From Paulinella micropora (taxonomy: Eukaryota > Cercozoa > Imbricatea > Euglyphida): DNA of 28,073 bases. Positions within the stretch are counted from its first letter, which is position 1. Every line of letters begins with the position of its first letter. Below the pieces are notes generated by a model. It was given only the letters and a program-made list of their open reading frames with translations, was not told the DNA's origin and did not search any database. Below are positions 1-9,446 of this stretch, piece after piece. The translations under genes were made by a program, and so were the position numbers. The stretch covers positions 181,529 to 209,601 of the forward strand of contig BJOX01000233.1 of the NCBI GenBank assembly GCA_009731375.1. The letters run 5' to 3'.

Positions 1-40
1 GCTCTAATGACACCCCCGCAAGGGCAGTTCCAACACTTCC

Positions 41-110
41 AGACGGACCGGTATGTTCAATGAAAATACTGGTCCAGACGGAGCGGTATGTTCAATGAAA
101 ATACTGGTGG
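41..110. repeat. Tandem duplication of a 35-bp unit
   Basis: Two adjacent 35-bp copies (41-75 and 76-110), both starting AGACGGA and containing GGTATGTTCAATGAAAATAC. They differ only at a few positions. The second copy runs into the 3' end of the tRNA-like sequence that follows on the minus strand. Confidence 0.85.
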
Positions 111-179
111 CACCGACGGGAATCGAACTGGCGACAGGGCCCAGATGGTAGAACTTGACCACTGGGCTATCACGGTGTC
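105..179 (-). pseudogene. Degenerate tRNA or head of a tRNA-derived SINE
   Basis: Read on the minus strand this 72-base stretch has tRNA layout. There is a 7-base acceptor strand with one mismatch to its partner, an A-box-like TAGCCCAGTGG, a B-box-like AGTTCGATTCC, and a discriminator A followed by CCA in the DNA (105-107). The T stem has mismatches and no clean anticodon stem can be drawn, so it is unlikely to be a working tRNA. An (AAT)n microsatellite lies directly beside its 5' end. A tRNA pseudogene or a SINE head are both possible. Confidence 0.5.
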
Positions 180-182
180 CAA

Positions 183-228
<46 letters not shown>
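183..228. repeat. (AAT)n microsatellite
   Basis: About 15 uninterrupted AAT/ATT units next to the tRNA-like sequence. Confidence 0.95.
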
Positions 229-313
229 TCCCACCCCCTTCCGTCCTTCTGTATCACTGTGGTCCCCGTCCTCTGTATCTAACTTTCATCATCATTTGAC
301 ATCCTTCTTGCAG

Positions 314-1963
314 ATTTGCATGGAACCACCGAAAACCGCTGCGGTGCGGAGGGGGAGGACGGGGAACATGCTATCACTGGAGCCGTTCGTTATGGGACCA
401 AGATTCCACTCGACAGCCTCTGGGGTCCTGTTGAAATGCTCTCTGATAAGTGTACAGTGACTGCTGAGTGCTGGGAGAAGCTCAAGAAACGCGAACACCC
501 CATACAGGTATCGTACATCNNNNNNNNNNNNNNNNNNNNNNNNNNNNNNNNNNNNNNNNNNNNNNNNNNNNNNNNNNNNNNNNNNNNNNNNNNNNNNNNN
601 NNNNNNNNNNNNNNNNNNNNNNNNNNNNNNNNNNNNNNNNNNNNNNNNNNNNNNNNNNNNNNNNNNNNNNNNNNNNNNNNNNNNNNNNNNNNNNNNNNNN
701 NNNNNNNNNNNNNNNNNNNNNNNNNNNNNNNNNNNNNNNNNNNNNNNNNNNNNNNNNNNNNNNNNNNNNNNNNNNNNNNNNNNNNNNNNNNNNNNNNNNN
801 NCATACCGTTGTTTGTCTAGGTCCCGCATGTTATATGGCCTGAGGGAAAGACAACCAACATAGTTTATAAGAAGCTCTTGTTTGATATGACGATGTCGGA
901 AACTCGCCGCAAAGTCACAGGGACTTATCCCAAGGTCGGGGAAGTGACTGGGAAATCAAGGATTATTCACCCTGGAGAGTGGGTGTGGTGGCAGGTCAGT
1001 ATTGTTATGGTCATATCTAATATGCATGCATATGTCTGTATCTCGTTTCATTTAAACACACATCATAACGATGTAACGATGTAGATGGACGGCGATGGGT
1101 ACCGAGATGTTATCAAACGGGCGGGCCCAGGCAATGCTCTGTCCGGTAATTTTCCGCGATTATATGACTTGTCGTTACTATTGCGGGAAGCTAAGGAGAA
1201 ATGCCTCTTTTGTGATGATATGTTCTATTATCCGGAGAATGAGATCCTGTCGATCTTTACTTCCCTGCGCACGCCTGTGATCGGGGGCAGTTTACCAACG
1301 ATTGGTGCCGAAATAATTGAGGATACTCTGCCACTGCCAGCCTCCCCTGCCAGCGTAACAGCAAGCCAGGCTGCCACTGAGCCTGCCGCCCCTGCCAGCG
1401 TAACAGCAAGCCAGGCTGTCACTGTGCCTGCCGCCCCTGCCAGCGTAACAGAAAGCCAGGTTGTCACTGCGACTGCCGCACCTGCCACGCCCGCAAACCC
1501 GACTGGCACGCAGGTAGGGGACGAGTTAAAGGAAGAGTTAGCAAAGTATGATGCAAGCTGCAAACAGGCGGATCGTGCTCTCAGAAAGAAACTAGTAGAA
1601 GATGCTAGAAAGCGCAAATCCCCAGTGCCAGCTGCCGTCCTTGCCAGCGTAAGTACCAAAAAGCAAAAAACACTACAAGAGTGTAAGCCATCGAGCTCTG
1701 ACTCTGGCAACGGGGGTGAGGAAGAGAGTGCAGAACAGGAAGAGTGTGCAGAACAGGAAACTGGTGCAGAACAGGAAGAGGGTGCCGAAAAGGAAGTGGG
1801 TGCCGAAAACGAAGAAAGTGACGGGGTCGAGAAGATCGAGGAGGAACATGATGAGGAAGAGGAATATGATGAGGAAGAGGAAAATAATGAGGAAGAGGAA
1901 AATAATGAGGAAGAGGAAAATAATGAGGAAGAGGAAGATGATGAGGAATGGGAGCCGGAGTAG
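314..1963 (+). CDS. Three-exon gene of unknown function with acidic C-terminal tail (5' part not in window)
   Basis: Exons 314-507, 821-994 and 1085-1963 read in one frame. Exon A follows TTCTTGCAG and ends CAG|GTATCG. Exon B follows GTCTAG and ends CAG|GTCAGT. Exon C follows GATGTAG and ends at TAG (1961-1963). The introns after exons A and B are phase 0. The intron between A and B contains the assembly gap, so another exon could be hidden there; the second intron is 90 bp. No start codon is visible for exon A, so the gene begins upstream. The first part is ordinary globular sequence (for example IPLDSLWGPVEMLSDKC, then VPHVIWPEGKTTNIVY). The last exon has a cysteine pair (CLFC), a 15-residue repeat rich in Ala/Ser/Pro, a lysine-rich basic stretch, and about 75 residues dominated by Glu. 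I do not recognise the family. The acidic tail and basic patch suggest a nuclear or chromatin protein, but that is a guess. Confidence 0.7.
520..801. other. Assembly gap in intron
   Basis: Run of 282 N between exons A and B of the first gene. Its true length is unknown. Confidence 0.99.
1346..1480 (+). repeat. 45-bp coding tandem repeat, three units
   Basis: Units 1346-1390, 1391-1435 and 1436-1480 each begin CCTGCCAGCGTAACAG and encode a 15-residue module starting PASVT. The third unit is most diverged. A further CTTGCCAGCGTAAGT near 1639 looks like a stray fragment of the same unit. The repeat keeps the frame of the gene. Confidence 0.9.
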
Positions 1964-2018
1964 AAGTAGTTCATCGCTTACTATCTAATTTTATTATTAA
2001 TTATATAATTATTAATAT

Positions 2019-2024
2019 AATAAA
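2019..2024 (+). promoter_or_regulatory. Likely polyadenylation signal AATAAA
   Basis: AATAAA lies 56 bases after the TAG stop of the three-exon gene, in AT-rich sequence typical of a 3' untranslated region. Confidence 0.45.
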
Positions 2025-2204
2025 AGCAAAATTAGTTAGGTGCTAAGTTATTAATACTAAGAAACTAAGTTATTTTTACATTAATAATATTCAATGCAGC
2101 AAGAAAACCGACCGGCATGAGAAATTTTCATTTTTATTATTTATCTAGATTTATAGTTGATTTTTATTAATCTTAATACTAGATTGTACCATATCTCATT
2201 CACT

Positions 2205-3053
2205 ATAGCCCATACCCCATACATCATATTCATACCGCATACCCCATACCTCATACCCCATACCCCATCCCCCATNNNNNNNNNNNNNNNNNNNNNNNNN
2301 NNNNNNNNNNNNNNNNNNNNNNNNNNNNNNNNNNNNNNNNNNNNNNNNNNNNNNNNNNNNNNNNNNNNNNNNNNNNNNNNNNNNNNNNNNNNNNNNNNNN
2401 NNNNNNNNNNNNNNNNNNNNNNNNNNNNNNNNNNNNNNNNNNNNNNNNNNNNNNNNNNNNNNNNNNNNNNNNNNNNNNNNNNNNNNNNNNNNNNNNNNNN
2501 NNNNNNNNNNNNNNNNNNNNNNNNNNNNNNNNNNNNNNNNNNNNNNNNNNNNNNNNNNNNNNNNNNNNNNNNNNNNNNNNNNNNNNNNNNNNNNNNNNNN
2601 NNNNNNNNNNNNNNNNNNNNNNNNNNNNNNNNNNNNNNNNNNNNNNNNNNNNNNNNNNNNNNNNNNNNNNNNNNNNNNNNNNNNNNNNNNNNNNNNNNNN
2701 NNNNNNNNNNNNNNNNNNNNNNNNNNNNNNNNNNNNNNNNNNNNNNNNNNNNNNNNNNNNNNNNNNNNNNNNNNNNNNNNNNNNNNNNNNNNNNNNNNNN
2801 NNNNNNNNNNNNNNNNNNNNNNNNNNNNNNNNNNNNNNNNNNNNNNNNNNNNNNNNNNNNNNNNNNNNNNNNNNNNNNNNNNNNNNNNNNNNNNNNNNNN
2901 NNNNNNNNNNNNNNNNCCATACCCCATACCCCACACCCCATACCCCATACCCCATACCCCATACCCCATACCCCATACTCCATACTCCATACCCCATACT
3001 CCATCCCCCAATCCCCCATACCCCATACCCCATACCCCATAGCCCATAGCCCA
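2205..3053. repeat. (CCCCATA)n / (TATGGGG)n satellite array with assembly gap
   Basis: A 7-base unit, CCCCATA on the plus strand, is repeated on both sides of a gap (N at 2276-2916). The right part (2917-3053) is nearly regular with single-base variants such as CTCCATA and CCCCACA; the left part is more worn. Long open frames across it (Met-Gly-Tyr-Gly-Val-Trp patterns) come from the unit being a multiple of neither start nor stop codons and are not genes. Confidence 0.95.
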
Positions 3054-3098
3054 TGAAAATTCTCTAAGTCCAAAAATTCATACTCCTATTTTTTGAGG

Positions 3099-3185
3099 GA
3101 TATGGCCCATACCCCCCTTTTTTTTGGGGTATGGCCCATACCGGGTATCATACCGGGTATCGTACCCGGGTATGGGGGGGTATGG
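3099..3185. repeat. Palindromic TATGGCCCATA cluster at array edge
   Basis: The near-palindrome TATGGCCCATACC occurs twice (about 3101 and 3130), separated by C and T runs. It is followed by TACCGGGTAT twice and CGTACCCGGGTATG. It borders the heptamer array and looks derived from it, with added inverted symmetry. Confidence 0.6.
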
Positions 3186-3190
3186 CTTTG

Positions 3191-4443
3191 GCTGTGATCA
3201 ACAAGGCTAAAACAAAAGAAATCGACAGGTGGAAAATCTTGCTCAAACTTACAGTGCATTCACATGCAATACGGTTGCTCCAATAAGCAATACAAACCAA
3301 CAATATTCTCTGGAAACTTTGACGTTTACTTCTGTCAGATTTTCCTGCAAGAAGCAAACCTCAAGTACCGTAATGGCTACATCCTCAGAAGAAAAACCGT
3401 GATCCTGGAGGCATGAGCTACCACGTCGCCGTTGATTTTGTCAGCACTTCTGGTCTTGTTCCAGTGCTGGAGCAGAAGCGATGAAAAAATCAAAACAACA
3501 AACCAAGGAAGAAGGAACGAAAAGATTCCGTCCAGTATGAAGAAACAAAGAAAAAAAACCGGGTTTCAGGTATCTGAATGCAGTGAGATAATTTTGAATA
3601 CCTCACCGAATTTAGACATGAGCAACACGAAGACGTGCCAAAGTGATCCACTTTCTAGGGTCGAAATTTCAGTAACAGTGCAAAAGAATCGCACCCATTG
3701 AAACCTTGACCCCTAGCATCGTTGCCAAGAGCGTCAGCACATGCCAGTGCTGCAATTCAAGCTCAGAAGTGCAGCATTGACACAAGCATAAGTAACAGTT
3801 CATCCGCAGAGAACCCAGCTTCTTACTTTAACCTAATGTTTAGGAACAAATTTTAAGTACTTTGCATCACAGAAATTCCAATTGTGGGTTTTGAGCATGG
3901 AAAAAGTTCCACGGATATTGCCGACGCAAACCAAAGAAAATGTCGTACGCAAAAAAACAACTACCATAAACGAGTGCAGAAGAACCGAACGAAAAACGAA
4001 CAGAACAAAAGACTCAGAATCCTAAGGATAACAAGATTTTATTTTGTAACTGAACCCTAGTTCTCGTTATCCTTAGGATTCTGAGTCTTTTGTGCTGTTC
4101 GTTGCGTTCACCACTATTGAAACTTGAGCATGCAGTGCTCGACAAGGATTATAACCACCAAGCATTCTTTACAAACAAACACATACACTAGTTGTACAGT
4201 AATGCACGTTCACTTCAGTGTTGGTGGGAGAAAATGTTATGGATTATTATTACTTACAGTCATCGAAGTTTGAAAACAAAAGCGCGGAACAATTTAATGA
4301 ATTGAAAAGTTCATGAACCTTAAAGGCAAAAGGGGTCGCAACATCTGCAAAGTTATTAGCACGAGCAAGGGAATGCTGCTGTCCAGAGTTTGAGACCGAC
4401 TGACGTGCCCAGGACACGAGACATGTTTACATCGTAAAGAACT
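3191..4443. other. Gene-free stretch
   Basis: No reading frame here resembles a protein. The one frame of about 90 codons (3432-3701) is rich in Lys/Ser/Thr with no family resemblance. The only clear structure is the inverted repeat at 3987-4109. The far end probably contains the 3' untranslated region of the minus-strand methyltransferase-like gene. Confidence 0.5.
3987..4109. repeat. Inverted repeat, arms about 49 bp, loop 24 bp
   Basis: Left arm 3987-4036, right arm 4061-4109. The core CAAAAGACTCAGAATCCTAA is perfectly complementary between the arms, and the outer parts match with a few indels. In RNA it would form a long hairpin. A diverged extra copy of the arm lies at 6205-6240. Confidence 0.9.
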
Positions 4444-7150
4444 CTAAGTCTGATGCAGACAAACCGCCCAAAATCTCATGTTTCTCGGGAGACGCGGTAC
4501 CAGAACGTAAATACGTGAAACCCTGCGCCTAGAATCAGTAATAGCAGCGTACGAAGCATATCCAACAGAACTGGGGCCCTTCCTCATGGATTGATCCATC
4601 TTCCCTTTACCAGCTCTGGTTTTCGGTTTCTTGGTAGCTGCAGCAAAACAAAATGGTTGAATACGACGAATAGAAATCTCATATCTTCATGGTACCTGCC
4701 TTGCCACTGCCTGCAACGTCCTCCGTGGCCAAAGGGGCTTCCAAACTCGAGTCATCAACCGCAGAGCTATTCAAACTGTCAACCAACGTTGATGCCAGAG
4801 ATTGTGACGACGCTGGAGGTGGCTGTTGTTGGTCAGGCTGCTCCTCAGTCGACGGACCAGAAAAACCAGAAGAACCAGAAGAAGACTCGGTCGCCGAACC
4901 AGAAGAACCAGAGGAACCCGCACTGTCACCACCAGAGGCAGCACCGCCAGAACCATCATCTTTGTCGTCGTCCTTCTTGGCGGCAGGCGCTGGTTCTTCT
5001 GTTTTCTCCTTTTCTTTCTCCTCTTCCTCCTTTTCTGGCTTCTCTTACTCTTGCTTGCCAGGAGACGGCGTCTTGTCTTTGTCACGAGTCTGGGAACGGT
5101 CAGCGCAAGTTTCAAGCTCTCGACTTGCTCAGCGGACAGGCCCAACAACCCATCGCCCTCCTCAAATTGCCTGCAAAAACCAAAGGGAAAAAACGAAAAA
5201 AACCTTCAATATACTGATCACAAGAACGAAATAGACTTACAAGGTGTGCGATGCTTGTCCAGGCAACTGCCGGACGGTGTTGAGCGTATCAAGCGCACGA
5301 TCACGGACCTCCATGAGCTGCTTGAGCTCATCAGTATAGTACAGCACCAAGTCCTTGACAAGATTGCCCTGAGCCTTGACTTCAGCAGGGCGCTCTTGCT
5401 GCTCATCGTCCTTAAAAAAAAATTAAAAAAATAATAAAAAAAAGGGTGAAAAAAAACTTACAAGGAAATGACTAAGCATGAAACAAGATTGACCGAATCA
5501 TCGTCTGCAAGCTCTTTCTTCCCGGACTTTTCTTGCGCTTCATCCATACGAGAGAATGGAAGGATCGTCTCCTTCAAGGAATCGTCTGAACCATACTGCC
5601 AAGGAATCAAGTTGAGGTCCAAAACACCTTTGAGTCCCCCAGGTTCCCGCGTGCCTCTTGCAGCTCTCTGGGCTATACGAAAGTGTTCATCCCCAAACCT
5701 GCGAACTCGGCTCTGATACCCGACACGTTGGCTTTCGTCGTTGTCAAAAGCTAAAACGTGGAACCCAAGGGTCAGAGCGGCCAAAGTAGCGGAACCACTG
5801 CCGCAGCAAAAATCTATGATAAACTTGTCTGGTTCCCGCCGAACATGTGTATCAACGCTGTTAACAGGCAACAAAAACAATGACATGAAGCCAGCATAAA
5901 GGCCACAAACAAAAAAGTAAGAGCAGCACCTTTGTCGAGCTTGACAGGCTCTGACGTCTTGTTGACAGGCGGCTAGCCAGAAAGAGAAAACTTCTGGGCC
6001 TCATGCTGCACCAGCAAACAATTGCCAGAACCAGAAACTTCCCATGGAACGATATCTGTAAGATAATCGTCCAAAGCGTCTTGTGCAAGTGGAGGTGGTT
6101 CAGGGCCAGTAGGTCGAAACGGAAGCTTGGAGGCTTGTTCCCAGTTTACGAAGTTGGTGTAGCTGCTGGAGTAAACGCATGCAATCACAAAGATGCACAA
6201 TGACAACAGAACAAAAATCTCAGAATCCTTCAGATAATCGGGAAACGAAATCTGTTTACCCGAGAGTGGCCACCATACTCCAGCGATGGCTTCCAGCGTG
6301 TACCAACGACGGTGATCGGGAACGCATTATAGTAACCGCACGGTAAGCTGCGTCGAAAACGTTGCCAGCCTGCTCAATCGGAACATGAACACCAACAATG
6401 AACTCCGACGGAACTTTCTTGAAATCAGCACCGAATTCATCCGCAACGAGCTCTAGAACAAAACAAGATCATTTTGAAACTCCGAGTGACATGACAGCAA
6501 AGAAAAAAGAAAACACCATAACAAAAACAATGATCTGACAAACAGAAAGGTACAACAGCTTTGCGAAGAGCGCGGGCGTACTGCAAATTGTCCCAGGCAA
6601 CTGAGTCCCACGGCCTTGGTCCCAGCCCCAGAGTGCGTTCATGTTGACATACTTAAAAGCCATCTTGGCAGAGTTGGTTTTGTCGTTGAAATCAAAATAA
6701 GTTTCACCAATATCGTCTCTCAGTGTTGCATATTCCTGGAACGGGGTCATGAGAGGGTAAAGAACGTTGTCAAAAGACCGTTCCGTTTGCAAGTCGACAG
6801 CTGGTGAATGGATGTTGAATGCATAAAGTTTGCCAAAAGTGTAGCCACTGCCGTCATCTTTCACGAAGAAAGGGTGCTTCACTTGCCAAATATTCAGCGC
6901 GTGGGCGCTGTCGCCAGACGCGGCTGTGAAAACGTCGAATGCAGCCGAAGACAATGACGAAGACGAAGAAGAGCTGGACGATGAAGAAGAGCTCGACGAA
7001 CTCGATGGACTGCTCTGCTGCAACTGTTGGGCATGCCTCTCTCGAAGTTTGTTACGCTGGTCGTGCATCAATATCACCTGGAGATGGGCCGGAGCATTAA
7101 GCTCTTCCAGGAGACTGCTATTTTTTCGTCGCTCAGACGCAAACGAGAGG
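4444..7150 (-). pseudogene. DNA methyltransferase-like multi-exon gene, frame-broken
   Basis: Likely exons on the minus strand: about 7150-6554, 6450-6260, 6165-5930, 5857 to about 5462, 5410-5241, 5170-4696 and 4637-4444. Introns of about 50-100 bp have GT...AG ends (for example GTAAGT at 5240, and TTTTTGCAG before 5170). The fourth exon holds FIIDFCCGSGSATLAALTLG followed by HVLAFDNDESQ. This is the SAM-binding motif I (FxGxG) and motif II acid of class I methyltransferases. EPVKLDK and LIHMFGG lie just before it, as in N4-cytosine/N6-adenine DNA methyltransferases, where a conserved KPxxLxxxLI segment precedes motif I. I see no DPPY motif. A Ser run lies in exon 1. The C-terminus is acidic, Gly/Ser-rich, then basic (KKPKTRAGKGK, a possible nuclear localisation signal). 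Breaks: an in-frame TAG near 5973, a TAA near 5045, and single-base shifts near 6320, 5840 and 5090. The 5' end is lost at a Copia remnant. Substrate and activity are unknown. Confidence 0.55.
6205..6240. repeat. Diverged copy of the 3987-4036 arm, inside an intron
   Basis: AACAGAACAAAA, then CTCAGAATCCT and GATAA, occur in the same order and spacing as in the left arm of the inverted repeat about 2.2 kb away. It sits in the intron between the second and third visible exons of the methyltransferase-like gene. Confidence 0.7.
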
Positions 7151-7179
7151 CTCAAGACGAAGGATCTAACCCCGGTGGA

Positions 7180-8145
7180 CTCTCGGACGCCGTGGCTAAT
7201 GCCGGGGTGCCAGGAAGGGGTGCAGAGTGTTCTGGAGGTCCGAGTTCTCTCCGTATCACATCTGCGGGATCCTGATCTGGGTGCGAGTGACGCGGCATGA
7301 CACGCTTGGACCGGTGGCCCATGGGTAAAATGGCAAGGTGTTCCTCCAAACCGGTGGAGTTCACATTCCAGGAGGCGGAACAAGTCATGCGGTACTTGCA
7401 AGGCACGCCGCGGCAAGGCGTGAGGTTTTATCAAAAGGAGCGCACGCGGCTGGCATCGTACCCCGATGCGAATCGGAAAGAAGAGTGGGGCGATCGACGG
7501 GCCCGGCTGGCGGTGATCAACTTACTGCTGGGAGGTTCTATCAACCCGGTGTACATGAAGTGCACCATCACGGTAGAATAATACCGAAGCCGCGATGCCT
7601 CAGGACCGCGGAGCAAGGAGCGGCGAGCTAAGCTGCTAGCGAAGCAGGCCGGGGTGGCGGCGGAAGATCTGGGAACCCTACCATCGCTAACTTCTGAAGC
7701 GGCCGAAGTCAGTGTTCGAATGGAGGCGCCGCAGCAAGAATCAACATGCGAGGCGGAGATCTAGTACTACTAAAAGTGACTGGACGCCTGTTTGCATAGA
7801 CATGCAAAGATCGAGAACTTTATCAACTGGATAGCCAACGGCCGTGATATGTCAGTGCAAGGCTGGGGCAAACCGCACAGAAAGTTGCTTGCGAAGACAA
7901 CAAGGGTGCGATAGAGTCACGGTTGGCTAGTACTAACCTCCGCCAGAAACAATCTGAAACTAGATCACATCGATCTACGTTATTCCTTGGTCAAGATATG
8001 GTTTTGGCAGGAAAGGCGATAGTTATTAGTGGAGAAAATCCTGTCGAGCGACAACTTGGTGGATATTAATACCAAGCGACAGCAAAGCTTAGCGGGGGTC
8101 GGATCGCGTTATAGGCGGCTGGTGAAGAAGATCGCGCAAGTGTGA
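7180..8145 (+). pseudogene. E4: Copia pol 3' remnant (end of RT and RNase H)
   Basis: Plus-strand remnant split over several frames. The order matches the Copia polymerase: GILIWVRVTRHD near 7265 (the conserved block after the RT palm), QVMRYLQGTPRQGVRFY at about 7384, an RNase H start near 7460 with DAN, CEDNKGAIESRLAST near 7890, LKLDHIDLRYSLVKIW near 7958, and NLVDINTKRQQSL near 8060. The stop is TGA at 8143-8145. Each block needs a frame change, so it is dead. The upstream end abuts the methyltransferase-like gene, which it may have truncated. Its 3' untranslated part (8146-8280) is cut by E2, and sequence on the other side of E2 (from 11515) probably carries its polypurine tract and LTR. 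Confidence 0.75.
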
Positions 8146-8280
8146 GGACCTTTGAAAAAGGCAAGCGCGTGACACTGCGCCACAGAGGCGCGGTAGTACC
8201 TGTAGGTGTATTCAATTGCTTATTCGCCTGAGTTAGTTTTGTTTGCGTGGCTGAGTGAGTACAATACTAATGCCTTCAAG
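8146..8280 (+). other. 3' untranslated part of E4, ending in target site TCAAG
   Basis: Non-coding sequence between the E4 pol stop and E2. The last five bases (8276-8280, TCAAG) are repeated at 11515-11519 on the far side of E2 and form its target site duplication. Confidence 0.6.
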
Positions 8281-8474
8281 CAATTCACGAAGAGAGGGTC
8301 GGACTTCACTTTGTTAGAGAGATATTGGATAATGAACACGTCACTAAGCGCCACAACCCCAAACCGCCAAAACTTTGAATTCACCGTTACACTTAGAGTG
8401 ATATAGGTAAAATAGGTAACTGCTGTTGGGGTGGGCCGGTATGACTAAATACATTACTAATAAATTCTCTGTTG
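8281..8474 (-). repeat. E2 3' LTR
   Basis: 194 bp. On the minus strand it begins CAACAGAG and ends GTGAATTG, so it has CA...TG ends. It aligns with 11299-11514 over most of its length; the block CACTAAGCGCCACAACCCCA is identical in both copies. Confidence 0.88.
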
Positions 8475-8482
8475 CTCCCCCT
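8475..8482 (-). promoter_or_regulatory. E2 polypurine tract
   Basis: AGGGGGAG on the minus strand, directly before the CA start of the 3' LTR. This is where plus-strand DNA synthesis is primed in LTR elements. E1 has AAGGGGAG in the same place. Confidence 0.8.
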
Positions 8483-9446
8483 ATTTAGGAATTACGGCCC
8501 CACCTATCTTATGCCACTAACCTCACATAGATATGTCATTGATGGAAAAATATTTGTAACCCTATTCAGAAATTAACGGAGCCGTCCTTACAGATATGTG
8601 CAATAACTCTATAAAATAACTTTGGGTCATCCCGCAAAACTTAACTTGTGATGACGCCGTAAAAAGGCACAGTCGTTGCGCCGCCCACCGCACTCCCCCG
8701 TTCTTTGCTTCCTTGTAGCCGCCCGAGTCTCTTAGCTCCCCGGTTCCCAGCCGCCCACTCGCCGGCGCTGTAGTCCGCCGCCCGGGTCATGAAACCACTT
8801 GCGCGCCGCACGCCCCACAAATCGCCGCTCCTTATCCGAGCTTGAACCGCTGTCGAGGTCGCTGCCCACCACAGTGACGTCCGTCGCGTCGGTCGTCGTC
8901 GTCAGAGCCAACTTGGTTCCCCGACTCCATAAAATAAATTGGCCCTTTCATTTGGCTCTTCCAAACTGGCGCCGCCTTTCCCTTCCCCTTCTTTTTCTTA
9001 TGGCGACTCTTTGAACTTCTTATATTCTCTTTGGCCGTCAGCTTACTCACAAGCTTGGGCTTGCCGCCACTGTCTATCTAGATCTGCGCTGCGCCTACTA
9101 ACTGGCGAGCAACCTCCCCCTTCCGCGGGGCATCCACTTCTTTCTCTCCTTCCTGATCTGTGTGCAATCCGCAAAACAGTCCCCTCAACAGACTACACGC
9201 TACCTCTCGCAACAAAACATTTTCACTCTCCATGCATATGTCATGAGTGCATACAAAACATCGTTGCTCACCTGACAATCGCCCCTCACATTGACGATAG
9301 GCTACTTTCTCTTGCACTACCTTCACTTTGCCCATATGGGCCTTTTCCTTGACCATGCTTGCTCTCTCTCGCAAACACCTCGTCATCTGTCTTAATGCTT
9401 CTGCACTTTAACTTTCTTCATCTGTGTCGGAAGTGTCTGACTCCCC

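Noticed and set aside
1228-1974. 248-codon Ser-rich frame on the minus strand
   Set aside because: Antisense of the acidic, repeat-bearing last exon of the plus-strand gene, which has splice-consistent support.
2141-3073. Long open frames on both strands over the CCCCATA array
   Set aside because: A 7-base unit without stops in the frames concerned gives long repetitive frames, and most of the span is N.
3432-3701. 89-codon frame in the gene-free stretch
   Set aside because: No domain, no neighbour or splice support, composition like random sequence.
4444-7150. Dam-type methyltransferase of a DIRS retrotransposon
   Set aside because: No tyrosine recombinase, RT or split repeats nearby, and the gene has several introns.
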